The notes beneath the pieces are model-generated. The model was not told where the DNA came from, did not search any database, and saw only the letters and a program-made list of their open reading frames with translations. A DNA stretch of 38,327 nucleotides from JABSOG01 sp041583135 (GTDB lineage Bacteria > Pseudomonadota > Gammaproteobacteria > Enterobacterales > Alteromonadaceae): NCBI GenBank assembly GCA_041583135.1, contig JBFHGJ010000053.1, positions 1-38,327 of the forward strand, read 5' to 3'. A program made the position numbers and the translations under genes. Positions 1-9,800 of the stretch are shown here, piece after piece. The stretch's first letter is position 1, and each line of letters opens with the position of its first letter.

Positions 1-653
1 GTATCATAATAGGTTGCCAATAGCGTCGGTTTTTCGCCACTCAAAAACACCGCAACGGTAATATCACGGCCGGGTAGAAACTCTTCAACCATCACCGGAT
101 AACCAAACTGCTCGCCCAACTCGATCACTTTGGCTTTTAACGCATCAATGTCTTCGACCATGCAGTCTTGCGAAATCCCTTTGCTGGTAGAAAGGTTGTC
201 TGGCTTGACAAACAGCGGAAAGCTCAAGTTGCGAGATTGCACCACAAACGGCAAATCGTCCAACATGGCTTCGTTAATGGCGGCGAAAGCCGGAATGGCG
301 ACATTATGCTGTTCCAGCAACTGTTGACACTGGCTTTTCGCCAATACGTTTTTGAGTGCCGTGGCATTGGTGCCTATCATAGGCAGATTAAAACTATCGA
401 TGACATCACCCAACCACACGGTTTGTTCACCACCTTCGACTGTCGCCACATGGTAGGCGTTGGGCCAGATCAAAACGTCTTGTCCGGCTAAAGCGGTGAG
501 CAAGGTTTCGAGCTGTGACAAATCGGCCACTTCATCGACGACAACCTCGATATCGGCTCGCCTTAGTGAAGCGATAGCCGCTTGCTGACTGGCAAAGTCA
601 GTCGCCCAGCCCATTGACCAAAACCCTTTACTATTAATGATATGGATCTTCAT
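1..653 (-). CDS. ATP-grasp ligase, D-Ala-D-Ala ligase-like (C-terminus beyond window)
   Basis: An open frame runs leftward from an ATG at 651-653 to the window edge without a stop, giving 217 visible residues starting MKIHIINSKGFWSMGW. The segments FVKPDN..STSKGIS (about residues 150-165) and EEFLPGRDITVAVF (about 190-205) match the ATP-binding lysine region and the glutamate-containing strand of ATP-grasp enzymes of the D-alanine-D-alanine ligase type. Such enzymes join a carboxylate to an amine through an acyl-phosphate. The N-terminal region (IWPNAYHVA..GGEQTVWLGDVIDS) also follows a ligase-like order, with a conserved-looking GTNA. The C-terminal catalytic half is outside the window, so the substrate cannot be judged and I do not call it Ddl itself. 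It could instead be a dipeptide or amino-acid ligase. It is divergent from the regulator gene at 864. Confidence 0.75.
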   Translation of the reverse strand, partial: MKIHIINSKGFWSMGWATDFASQQAAIASLRRADIEVVVDEVADLSQLETLLTALAGQDVLIWPNAYHVATVEGGEQTVWLGDVIDSFNLPMIGTNATALKNVLAKSQCQQLLEQHNVAIPAFAAINEAMLDDLPFVVQSRNLSFPLFVKPDNLSTSKGISQDCMVEDIDALKAKVIELGEQFGYPVMVEEFLPGRDITVAVFLSGEKPTLLATYYD

Positions 654-828
654 GTTGTCACTCTTTAGGTGCTAAAAAACCAAAAAGGGAAGATGATAGA
701 GGGATTTTTGCTGTGGTGAAAACTAAATATTTTTGTGCTCACGATAAATAAATCCATTATTACCCCAGCAACCGAGGTGAAAATGCCTCAGTACCTGTCT
801 ATTATGTGACAAATGGCTTACCCTATGA

Positions 829-842
829 ATTAACATGTTAAT
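829..842. promoter_or_regulatory. Perfect 14-bp palindrome upstream of the AraC-type regulator
   Basis: ATTAACATGTTAAT is a perfect palindrome ending about 21 bases before the ATG at 864, in the 210-bp divergent spacer between the ATP-grasp gene and the regulator. Its position would suit an operator or an autoregulatory site, but no factor can be assigned. An AT-rich palindrome of this length may also occur by chance. The rest of the 654-863 spacer shows nothing else I can name. Confidence 0.25.
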
Positions 843-863
843 CTTTTTTGGACAGTTTTTTTA

Positions 864-2600
864 ATGAAGCGAATTTCGGCACTGACTGCGGTTTGGTTAT
901 TGCTCACTTCAAACGCCACACTCGCCCAAAATCAACACTCCATGGGTTCACCTGAGCTCACGGTCACACTGGCTGTAGTGTGCCTAGCCGCATTTGCGCT
1001 GTGTCTTGTGCTTTACATAGGGCGTATTCGGCTAAAAAGGCAACTGATTGAAAAAGACCACATAATAGACACAAATGAAAAACGCCAAACGCAATTCTTC
1101 CACGCCATAGGTCAATCCCTTAAGTCGCCACTGACACTGGTGCTTGGGCCACTAGAGGCCATTGACGCAGAACAGTCAAAACATCACATTCTCTCGCAAC
1201 TTGAATTGGTGCAACGCAATGGTTATCAACTGCTCAAAATTGCCGAACAACTGATTGAATTGGCGCACCTGCAAAACAGTGAGTCATCAACACCAGAGTA
1301 TTGCAACTTACAACGGATCCTCAGCGCCGTCGTTGAAGGCTTTCAACCATTGCTCAGCGGCAATAGTGTGACATTAAAAACAACGCCGGTTGCAGATCTT
1401 AGCATTGGACTTGCTCCCCATGCCCTTGAACTGCTGCTCACCAAGTTATTGTCTGATGCCCTGATAAACGCTGAACCACAAAGTAATTTGAGCCTGTCTG
1501 TAAGCCACAATGAACACAGTCCAACGGCCACACTGCAATTTGTTACCCCAGTGCCGAATGCCGCCATGAGTGCGGCCAAAGACAAAATCCACTTAAATCG
1601 CCTGATGATTGCCGAGCTGGTGCGGTTAAATGGCAGCGACATCACTCGCACCAATACAGACGACAACCGCCAGATCACTCAAATCACTTTACCTGTGCGC
1701 ACTGACCCTCAAACAGACATAACGCCAGAGCCGTTGTGTATGGCCAGCAGTTTAGAGCTTAAAACATACAACGCCGGGCAAAGCGCGCCACTACACACGC
1801 CAATTGATATTCTTGAAGGCAGTGACGAGCCGGTCATTTTGCTGATAGACGACAACAAAGATATGCTAAAGCTGCTGCAAGGCATTCTGTCTTCCTCTTA
1901 TCGCTGCATGATGGCCAATAACGGTCATTCAGGTATTAATAAAGCCAAAGAGTATTTGCCGGATCTTGTGATCTGTGATGTCTTGATGCCGCAAATCGAT
2001 GGCTTTGAGGTGCTCGAAACCATAAAAAGCGATCCGCTGACCTGCCATATTCCGGTCATGTTGTTGACCGCCAAAGGGGATGTCAAAAGTCGAATACGCG
2101 GTTGGGAAAGCAACGCCGATGAGTATTTGAAAAAACCGTTTAACGTCGATGAGCTGTTAAGCCGGGTCGATAGCCTATTGACCATCAGGCAATTGCTGCA
2201 AACTCGCTATCAACAGCAGTTCAGTCGTATCGACCACGAGCAAACCACTGCGGCTCAAACATCACAAGAGCCTAACCTCGATGGGGTCAATGCTCGCTTT
2301 ATCGGTGCACTCAATCAAGCCATGGAAAAATACTACGGCGATGAACGCTTTGATGTTGGCCAGCTGGCCAGCGAGCTGGGCATGAGTAATCGTCAATTAC
2401 ACCGCAAAACCAAGTCGGTGCTGTTTTTAACACCAAAGGAGTCAATACGTCACTTCCGCCTGAAAAAGGCCGCAGAACTGTTACGCCAAGGCGAGGCAGC
2501 AGGAGAAGTGGCCTTTAAAGTCGGATTTTCCTCCCACTCCTACTTCTCCCAATGCTTTAAAGCGCATTTTAACTGCTCACCTTCAGCCTATAGCGACTAG
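864..2600 (+). CDS. Membrane-anchored AraC-type response regulator with degenerate kinase core
   Basis: A 578-residue protein laid out like the C-terminal half of a hybrid two-component system. It has a signal-like segment (1-21), a TM helix (about 33-52), a kinase-like region (70-280), a receiver (323-440) and an AraC/XylS helix-turn-helix (480-578). The receiver keeps the acidic pair DD (329-330), the phospho-acceptor D372 and K424, so it should be phosphorylatable. In the kinase core, the SPLTLVLGPLE block is preceded by GQSLK where active kinases have SHELR. Gln84 therefore stands where the phospho-His should be, and I see no N-box or G-boxes. The likely role is a DNA-binding transcription factor tethered to the inner membrane, probably fed by another kinase. 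The large periplasmic sensor of typical family members is missing. It converges on the RND pump gene (10-bp spacer), a possible but unproven target. Confidence 0.82.
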   Translation: MKRISALTAVWLLLTSNATLAQNQHSMGSPELTVTLAVVCLAAFALCLVLYIGRIRLKRQLIEKDHIIDTNEKRQTQFFHAIGQSLKSPLTLVLGPLEAIDAEQSKHHILSQLELVQRNGYQLLKIAEQLIELAHLQNSESSTPEYCNLQRILSAVVEGFQPLLSGNSVTLKTTPVADLSIGLAPHALELLLTKLLSDALINAEPQSNLSLSVSHNEHSPTATLQFVTPVPNAAMSAAKDKIHLNRLMIAELVRLNGSDITRTNTDDNRQITQITLPVRTDPQTDITPEPLCMASSLELKTYNAGQSAPLHTPIDILEGSDEPVILLIDDNKDMLKLLQGILSSSYRCMMANNGHSGINKAKEYLPDLVICDVLMPQIDGFEVLETIKSDPLTCHIPVMLLTAKGDVKSRIRGWESNADEYLKKPFNVDELLSRVDSLLTIRQLLQTRYQQQFSRIDHEQTTAAQTSQEPNLDGVNARFIGALNQAMEKYYGDERFDVGQLASELGMSNRQLHRKTKSVLFLTPKESIRHFRLKKAAELLRQGEAAGEVAFKVGFSSHSYFSQCFKAHFNCSPSAYSD

Positions 2601-2610
2601 CCCTTTTTGA

Positions 2611-5600
2611 TTAAGCGCCCTCTACCTTACGCTGAGGCACTCTAAAGAGCATGGCATAAAGCACTGGCACAACGCCCAAGGTCAATAGGGTGCCGATCCC
2701 CAAACCAAAGGCCAACACGTTGGCCATGCCATAAAACAACGCATCCTTACTGATGATCAATGGCAACAAGCCCATAATGGTGGTGATCGTCGTCATAGTG
2801 ATAGGGCGTAAGCGGGTCATACACGAAGCGATAATCGCCTCATAATCACTTTTGCCCTGCGCCCTTTCGATATCGATTCGGTCAATCAACACAATACCGT
2901 TATTGATGATAATCCCCGCCAATGAATAGATACCTAAAGTCACCATAAAGCCAAAAGGTGCGTTCATCAGCAATAGTCCGCTAATGGTACCAATCATCGA
3001 CAACGGTATGGTCAACACAATGATCAACGCGCGGCGATAAGAGTTAAACTGCATCACCAACAAAATCAAAATAAAGCCAATGACCATCGGCATACTGGCA
3101 CTGAGCGCCTGCTGGGCTTGCGCCGACTGAACAATAACCCCATCGTATTCAATCACATGATTGACCGGTAAATCGGCCTTTAAGGCTTGGATATCGCTAT
3201 CGATTAATTTTTTCAAGTCCTCGGCGGTCATTGCCGTACTTCTGGCCTCGATGCTGATGGTACGGAACATATCTTCACGCTGAATTTTGGCGTACTGATT
3301 CAAAGGTTCCAAATCCGCCACCTGAAACAGCGGCACCGAATGACCCGTGCTACTTGAGTAAACCGAGGTGGTACGCAACCGGTCTAGGTTATGGCGCTCA
3401 AGTTCAGTCGCTCTGAGGACAATCGGCACGATATCATCTTGGTCACGATACTCAGTAATACTGGCGCCGCTAAAATAGCTTTGTAGCGTTGTGGCAATAT
3501 CCTCAGAGGTGACACCGGCACGACGGGCGCGATGCTGATCGACCTGAACCATTACCTTCACAATACGATTTTCCCAGTCTTGCCTGATATTGATGGTATT
3601 GGGCACCTTATGCAGCACATCCATGACTTCTTGCGCCTTAGCGTAAATCACATCTTTATCAGGGCCTTTAACCTGAATTTTGATGGTACTAGAATCCGAC
3701 GGACCGACAAACATCCGTTTAACCCGTGCCGAGACGTTCGGAAATTTTTGAATCAAGCCGTTGTGCAGTTTTGCCACCATGGCATCGAGATCGGTGCCGT
3801 CTTTGACATTGACTATCACAAAGCCTTTATTTTCCTGCGGATCTTCCGGGTTTAACGACAACACAAACCTCGGGCCATTGTGCCCGGAATAACCCGAATA
3901 GCTGGTGATCTGAGGAAACAGCTCACGATCGTTGAGCCAGCGGAATATCGAATGCATCTGCTCGTCAGTCTGCCGTGCCGATGTGCCGTTGGGCATATCC
4001 ACGTACATCATGATCTGGGTTCTGTCAGAGTCAGGGAAAAACTGTCTCGACACCAGCTTAAAGCCCATCATTGCAACCACCAAGGTTGCCACCATCAGCG
4101 CCATAAACAACCCGCGGTGCGCCAAAACCCAATGTAAAAACCGCTCATAGTGGCGATACATCTTGCTATCGCCCATCTCTTTGTCGCTATCGACTTTATC
4201 GACCTTGATAAAAAAGTAACAGAGCGTCGGCGTCACGCACAGTGCCATCAGCCAACTGGTCAGCAAGGTGATCAAAATCACCAAAGAGATTGAACGAGTG
4301 TACTCACCAGCCACATGCTCAGCGAGCATCAGCGGTAGGAAAAACAAAATCGTCGTCGCCGATGAACTGAGCAGCGGCAACGCCAGCTCTTTACCGCCTT
4401 GGCACATCGCCTTAAAGCGATCTTGTCCTTGCTCTAAGCGGCGTTTAAAGTCTTCGGCTATCACAATGCCGTTATCAACCAATAGCCCTAAAGCGATGAT
4501 CAAGGTCGCCAAGCTCATTTTTTCCAGCGTCATGCCGCTAAATTGCATAATCGATAAAGTCGCCAACATGACGAACGGCACAATAGAGCCGACAATTAAC
4601 CCGGTGCGAACACCTAAAAATAAGATCACCACCACCAACACAATGGCGAGGGTTTGCAGTACATTGATTGATACGCCGTGAACCGTACGCTCAACTTGTT
4701 CGGCCTGATAGGTGGCAAAATCGATGTCATAGCCAATGGGCATGGTAGATACAATATGCTCAACTTTGGCTTTCACCTTAGGTGCGTATTCGAGAATGTT
4801 GTAATTCTCAAGCATTGCCACCGCGAACATGACGGCCGGTTTGCCGTTAAAATAGGCTGGCTTGTCGGGCGGATCGACATAACCGCGACGAATATCGACG
4901 ATATCCTTCAGTGCTAGCGTATCCTGAGTGCCGGGAATGGTAATACGGGCCTCGCCAATATCTTCCAAACTGTCAAAGTTGCCCGTCGGTTCGACCACAA
5001 AACTGATAAGCCCGGTATCGACCAAGCCACCTGGGCTGATGATATTTTGATTTTGCAATTCATCTATCAGCATGCCCGGCGAAATGCCAAGTTGCGACAG
5101 TTTTGCACTCGACCCTTCTAAGTAGATGCGTTCATCCTGAACACCAATCACCTCTATCTTCTTGGTACCTTCCACACTGTAGAGGGTATCGCGAACGTGC
5201 TTGGCCATATCGGCCATTTGCGCCATCGAAAAACCATCGGCAGTCATCGCCAAGGTCATCACCGCCACATCGCCAAAAGAATCATTGATATGCGGCGTAT
5301 AGGTGCCATCGGGCAGATTCAGCTGGGCGGCCTTAACCTTGTTGCGCAGGTCCTGCCAAATGTTGTCGAGGTTAAAATAGCGGTCATAAATCTCGACGTG
5401 AATGGTCGAAACACCGGTTGTCGAAGTGGAGGTAAGCTTTTCGACCTCAGGAATTTTTCGGATCTCTTTTTCCAAGGTTCGTGTGATCAAGCGTTCCACC
5501 CGCTCGGGGGCCATGCCGGGATATTTGGTGGTTACAATGGCCTGACGAATGGTAATGGTCGGGTCTTCTTGGGCTGGCAGCGTAAAATATGCCATGATGC

Positions 5601-5673
5601 CATTGAGCAATAACAGCGCCACCACCATCAGAATCGATTTACGATAGGTAAAGCCTATTTCAGTGATATTCAT
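2611..5673 (-). CDS. RND-type efflux pump, inner-membrane permease (HAE1/AcrB-like)
   Basis: A 1020-residue protein of normal length for the hydrophobe/amphiphile RND exporters. It starts MNITEIGFTYRKS with a first TM helix (about 13-31), has two large periplasmic loops, and two clusters of TM helices near 335-490 and 845-1010. It would exchange protons for drugs or other amphiphiles and work as a trimer with a periplasmic adaptor and a TolC-like channel. The TM4 motif is GLLVDNGIVIAEDF: D400 matches AcrB Asp407, but the second Asp (AcrB Asp408) is Asn401. In TM10 the AcrB Lys940 position appears to be Asn924 (INNGIVLID). The proton relay therefore differs from AcrB, as in some other RND subfamilies. 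It lies 19 bp downstream of the adaptor gene on the same strand. No outer-membrane channel gene is nearby, so a TolC from elsewhere is probably used. Confidence 0.93.
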   Translation of the reverse strand: MNITEIGFTYRKSILMVVALLLLNGIMAYFTLPAQEDPTITIRQAIVTTKYPGMAPERVERLITRTLEKEIRKIPEVEKLTSTSTTGVSTIHVEIYDRYFNLDNIWQDLRNKVKAAQLNLPDGTYTPHINDSFGDVAVMTLAMTADGFSMAQMADMAKHVRDTLYSVEGTKKIEVIGVQDERIYLEGSSAKLSQLGISPGMLIDELQNQNIISPGGLVDTGLISFVVEPTGNFDSLEDIGEARITIPGTQDTLALKDIVDIRRGYVDPPDKPAYFNGKPAVMFAVAMLENYNILEYAPKVKAKVEHIVSTMPIGYDIDFATYQAEQVERTVHGVSINVLQTLAIVLVVVILFLGVRTGLIVGSIVPFVMLATLSIMQFSGMTLEKMSLATLIIALGLLVDNGIVIAEDFKRRLEQGQDRFKAMCQGGKELALPLLSSSATTILFFLPLMLAEHVAGEYTRSISLVILITLLTSWLMALCVTPTLCYFFIKVDKVDSDKEMGDSKMYRHYERFLHWVLAHRGLFMALMVATLVVAMMGFKLVSRQFFPDSDRTQIMMYVDMPNGTSARQTDEQMHSIFRWLNDRELFPQITSYSGYSGHNGPRFVLSLNPEDPQENKGFVIVNVKDGTDLDAMVAKLHNGLIQKFPNVSARVKRMFVGPSDSSTIKIQVKGPDKDVIYAKAQEVMDVLHKVPNTINIRQDWENRIVKVMVQVDQHRARRAGVTSEDIATTLQSYFSGASITEYRDQDDIVPIVLRATELERHNLDRLRTTSVYSSSTGHSVPLFQVADLEPLNQYAKIQREDMFRTISIEARSTAMTAEDLKKLIDSDIQALKADLPVNHVIEYDGVIVQSAQAQQALSASMPMVIGFILILLVMQFNSYRRALIIVLTIPLSMIGTISGLLLMNAPFGFMVTLGIYSLAGIIINNGIVLIDRIDIERAQGKSDYEAIIASCMTRLRPITMTTITTIMGLLPLIISKDALFYGMANVLAFGLGIGTLLTLGVVPVLYAMLFRVPQRKVEGA

Positions 5674-5692
5674 AACTGTCCTAGATCAGTGG

Positions 5693-6796
5693 TTAGTTAA
5701 AGCGTTGAATGTGTTCATCAAGTAAGGTGACCGCTTGACCGTCACGCAAAAAGCTCACACCGGCCACCGCAATAATATCCCCCTCGGCTAAACCCGCTGA
5801 GATAAACACCTCGTTATTTAGCAGATTTTCCGTCTGAACCTGACGCTTGTTGACCACCTTTTGCTGCTCGTCATAAACAAACACAAAAGCGCTTTGACCA
5901 CTGCCGGGCACAATCGCAGCAACCGGAATTTTGATGCTGTCGCCGGTAAACCCGGTACGTCCTATGCCTTCAAAAGTAAAGTCTACCTCGGCGGTCATAC
6001 CGGCACGTAAATCTTTGACAGGTGAAACGATCAACACAGTGACCGGAAAAGCATTGGCGGTTTGTGCCCGCGAACCAATTTCAGCGATGATGCCGCGCCC
6101 TTCGATATTGGCAAGGGCGGGATAATGAATGCTTAACTCAATGCCCTGTCGCAGATCTCTGATCAGGGTTTCCGGCACCATGACCTGCACTTCCAAACCA
6201 TCGATACCTTCAATTTCAAACGCCGCTGCGCCTGCGCCGATTTGCATCGACGGTTCGACCAACCTTTTGGTGATCTTGCCGTCATAAGGGGCGAGCAACA
6301 AGGTATCTTGCAGATCTTTGCGGGCGATATCGAGCTGTGCCCTTGCTAGGTTGACATTGCTGGTGGCAGAGTCAAATGCCGCTTTGGCATTATCAAAACC
6401 AGAGCGCGACACCAACCCTTGTGCCAGCAGTTCTTCATAACGATCATATTCATTTTTTGCCTCGGTCAGGGCAGCCTCTTTTTGTGCCAGCGACGCTGCT
6501 GCCGACTGCCGACTCAAAACAAAAGTTCGCTGGTCGAGCTGGGCCAATGGCTGACCAAAGGTGACCTCATCGCCCAACTTGACCATCACTTTGGCGACTT
6601 TGCCACCGACTTGAAAACTTAAATTGGTCGCTTCGACCGGCGCAACGGTTCCCGAGAGCCGACGAATTTGATTGAAGTGGGATTTTTGCACCTGTTGCCA
6701 GGCGATAGGACGAATGGCTTGTTCAAATGTCGCCTGAGGCTTACTGCATCCAGCGAGTAATACCATCATGGTAGATAACAAAACGAGAGTGCGCAT
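5693..6796 (-). CDS. RND efflux periplasmic adaptor (membrane fusion protein), lipoprotein
   Basis: I place the start at the ATG at 6794-6796, giving 367 residues beginning MRTLVLLSTMMVLLAGCSKPQ. That is a lipoprotein signal with lipobox LAGC, and AAGGAG lies 10 bases upstream. The frame is open 24 codons further upstream, but that extension runs through the likely promoter and operator. The order is typical: a lipoyl/biotinyl half-motif (VGGKVAKVMVKLGDEVTFGQPLAQLD), a coiled-coil hairpin (about 95-165, QKEAALTEAKNEYDRYEELL), the second lipoyl half (LLAPYDGKITKRLVEPSMQIG) and beta-barrel and membrane-proximal domains. The protein is probably anchored to the inner membrane by its lipid and bridges the RND pump to an outer-membrane channel. 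It is first in a two-gene operon with the pump. Confidence 0.92.
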   Translation of the reverse strand: MRTLVLLSTMMVLLAGCSKPQATFEQAIRPIAWQQVQKSHFNQIRRLSGTVAPVEATNLSFQVGGKVAKVMVKLGDEVTFGQPLAQLDQRTFVLSRQSAAASLAQKEAALTEAKNEYDRYEELLAQGLVSRSGFDNAKAAFDSATSNVNLARAQLDIARKDLQDTLLLAPYDGKITKRLVEPSMQIGAGAAAFEIEGIDGLEVQVMVPETLIRDLRQGIELSIHYPALANIEGRGIIAEIGSRAQTANAFPVTVLIVSPVKDLRAGMTAEVDFTFEGIGRTGFTGDSIKIPVAAIVPGSGQSAFVFVYDEQQKVVNKRQVQTENLLNNEVFISAGLAEGDIIAVAGVSFLRDGQAVTLLDEHIQRFN

Positions 6797-6847
6797 TGCA
6801 GGAGAACTCCTTATTCTATCGAACGATGAGATAATCAAATGCTGGAC

Positions 6848-6878
6848 ATTATAGTCTAGTCTGTCCAACTGGTCAGAC
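6848..6878 (-). promoter_or_regulatory. Promoter with overlapping inverted repeat for the RND operon
   Basis: On the minus strand a perfect TATAAT (plus-strand 6848-6853) follows TGACCA (6870-6875) with a 16-bp spacer, a reasonable sigma-70 promoter. Covering the -35 is an inverted repeat at 6859-6878, GTCTG-T-CC / GG-T-CAGAC around AACT, with 8-bp arms and one central mismatch per arm. Operators of this size and position are typical of TetR-family repressors of efflux operons. No TetR gene lies in the window, so the regulator would be elsewhere. The match supports choosing the adaptor start at 6796. Confidence 0.6.
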
Positions 6879-6894
6879 CGTTTAGTTAATCAAA

Positions 6895-9800
6895 TCATCG
6901 ATTTTGATTAACCGGCGGCTCCTTCTGCTCGCTTTGCTCTTTATCGCCAATGTCTTCGCTGGCTTGTTCCTGGTCTTGCTGAGATTGCGCTTTTGCAGTC
7001 TTTGCTTGCTCGGCTTTTTGCCTAGCTGCTTCTTCCTGCTTGGCCTTTTCTTCGGCAGCCTTCTGAGCGGCTTCTTTTGCCGCCTTGGCAGCGGCAAGCT
7101 TGGCTATACGCTCTTGTTCTTGCTTGAGTTTGGCCAAGCGCTCTTGCTCGGCCTTTTTGCGCGCCTGCGCCTTGCGCGCCTTTTCTTCGGCAAGCCGTTG
7201 TTGTCGCTCTCTTTGTGCTTTTTCAGCCGCCAACCGCGCAAGCTCGGCACTGATGGTTTCATCGGCTTGCCACAAAATGTTTATCAGCTGTCCGTCGATA
7301 GTGCCATAGGCTTCCAATGCCGCATCCTGAATCAACTCCTGTTTATTAAAGCCTGATTTGGTGCTTGATGCGGTGAGGCGATCAAGATTATTGTTGCTGA
7401 GCACATCAAATATTTCGACCACCAAATCAACATTGACCTGCACGATATTTTTCAACAATCCCGAGCCGCCTTCGCTGGTTTTACTCGACAGCGCCAGCAC
7501 CACATTGACGCCATTTTTCTGCGCCTTTTTCTGCATCGGTTTGCCATATATACCACTGCCCAAAGAGCGATACTTGATCCCTTGCTCCTTAAACGCATCG
7601 ACCAGTTGCTGTTCTAATTCAAACATTTCAGAGTCAAACAACAACCCCACCACCAGCGATGAATTATCCCGCTGAATGAGTCCGGCCGCAGTCAATTGAC
7701 GATCAATGGCTTCTAAATCCAAATAATAGGCCAACCAAAGCTGTAAAAACATGCCCTTTTTATTGGTGTAAAGCACCTGTGAATCGACAATCGACTTATC
7801 AAGCGACAAGCCACGGCGATATTTCATCAACTGCACCGGTTTGAGTTCAGGGTAGCGCTGCTTTAGGTAATCTTTAGTGAAATTCTTTTGTGCCTGCTTA
7901 ATCAAATAACTGTCGGCTTCGGCGATATTAGGGCTAAAACGCAGCTGCAGCTGGTGTACCCACAGCAGTCCTTTCTTGCCACCTTTATCGAAACTTTCAA
8001 TATTTTGCACAAAATCGACTGGCGCATTGACCGGTTTGCCCAAGACATACTCGGTTGCCTGAGAAAATGCCGCCACCCGCTGATCATCACCGACCTCGGC
8101 GCTTAGCGCAGCCAAATTGTCGGAGGCCGCTTGCCAGTTTTGTTCAGTGGCGGCCGCCAATACTTCTTCCCAGCGCGCTTTCAGCCAGCTTTCCAGCAGG
8201 TTATGCTCGCCTTTGAGTCCGCTGAAATCGACCTTAATGTCGCCATCAAGTCGCGCCATTAACTGCTGATAATCCGGTGCGTCAAATATGGCGTTTTTAA
8301 TGGTCATCGCCTTTGCGGCGCGAATATGTACTTGGTTGTCGGCAAAACGCACCGCTTCATTCCACAGCGTCAACTCACCGCTGATATCAAGGGCCAATTC
8401 ATTATCGACAAAACGCACCCGGTTAAGATTTAAATTACCGTCTTGGGCAGCAATGGCAACCTGGTTATGGGCAAACTCACCATTGGTCAGCGACACTTGC
8501 GCATTGTTACTCAACTCAAGAGCTTTGCTCATGTCGCGAAACTCAACGTCATCAAACAGTAAAGTGGACTGATCGACCACCACACGGCCGCCACTAAACT
8601 TACAATGGTTGAACTGGCTTTGGCTTTCGCCAGTGCTGGCAAACAGTAATGTCCAATCTTCACCATCGAAGACAATCGGCTGTGTACTTGGGGCAAGCGC
8701 TTCGAGCTGACCTAATACCTCCAACTGCCCACCCTGTTCAAAACGCACAATCACACCGGGCGATAAGGTCAACTTAGCCCCCCGTAAGATACGAATATTT
8801 TCTTTGACGATATAGGGGCTGGCAACCGCATGCCAGATGGTGTCCGATAAAATATCGTCTACCACCTCAGTCGGCCCGGCACCAACTGCCGACACCTGTA
8901 GATTGGTATAAGGACTTTTGTTTTTGGCTTCATCCATCGCATAGATACGATAGTGATAATTGGTGCCTTCAACGATATCGCGGTCGATATACTCTTGAAT
9001 ATTGATGGCGGCGATGTCTTGATAAGTGCCTAACTGCGGATCGGCGCGCTCAATATGATAGGTCAAGGTTTCCTGCTTTGACGTCGCGCTCGACCACGAA
9101 AGTCTGATCCCGTCTTTAACCGGAGACGACTCAATCTTGGCTATCGCCTCAGGCACAATGGTGTCGATACCAATGCGACCTGCCACTCGCCATTCGATCT
9201 TGGCTTTGTCTTTAACCCGCGTCGCATAAATACGCACCACCAAGTTTTCGGCATTATCGTTATCACCAACCACATAGCGACCGATATAATCACCTTGGCC
9301 TTGTTCGGTCATCGGTAGGCCAACAAACTGATTGCCGATATCAAAGGTGGCGGCAAGGCCGGGTTCGGCCTTCATAAATACGCTGATCTCCTCGCCTGCG
9401 CGAAACGGCCCTTCCGAGGCATTGGAAATGGCCATATTGATTTTGACCGGTTTGACCTTGCGACGCTCACCCAAAGGAAACGGGATCTCTCCGGCAAACA
9501 ATCTAGCCAACTTATCGACCAAAGATTGCCTGACCGCTTCGGTCAATACCTGCGCCGATGAAATCGCTTGAGCAATAAAACTCAAGGGGTTTAATGATAT
9601 CCCCCCTTCCCGTTCGGCAATCGATTCTTGCTTCTCCCAAATGTAATCATCCTCTGCCGCCGAGTAAAAACTCAGTTTGATGGTGATTTTGTAGTGGGCG
9701 TAAGCCGCAGCATATACCCGCTCTACCAGCGGCACATCAACATAAATGAGCCCCTCGACATCCAACTTTTGCGCTAACGCTTTTGGGTCAAAATCACTTG

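Noticed and set aside
6882..7356. Frames on both strands opposite or alongside the coiled-coil region
   Set aside because: They arise from the Lys/Ala/Glu-rich repetitive coding sequence of the 1103-residue protein; the products are low-complexity.
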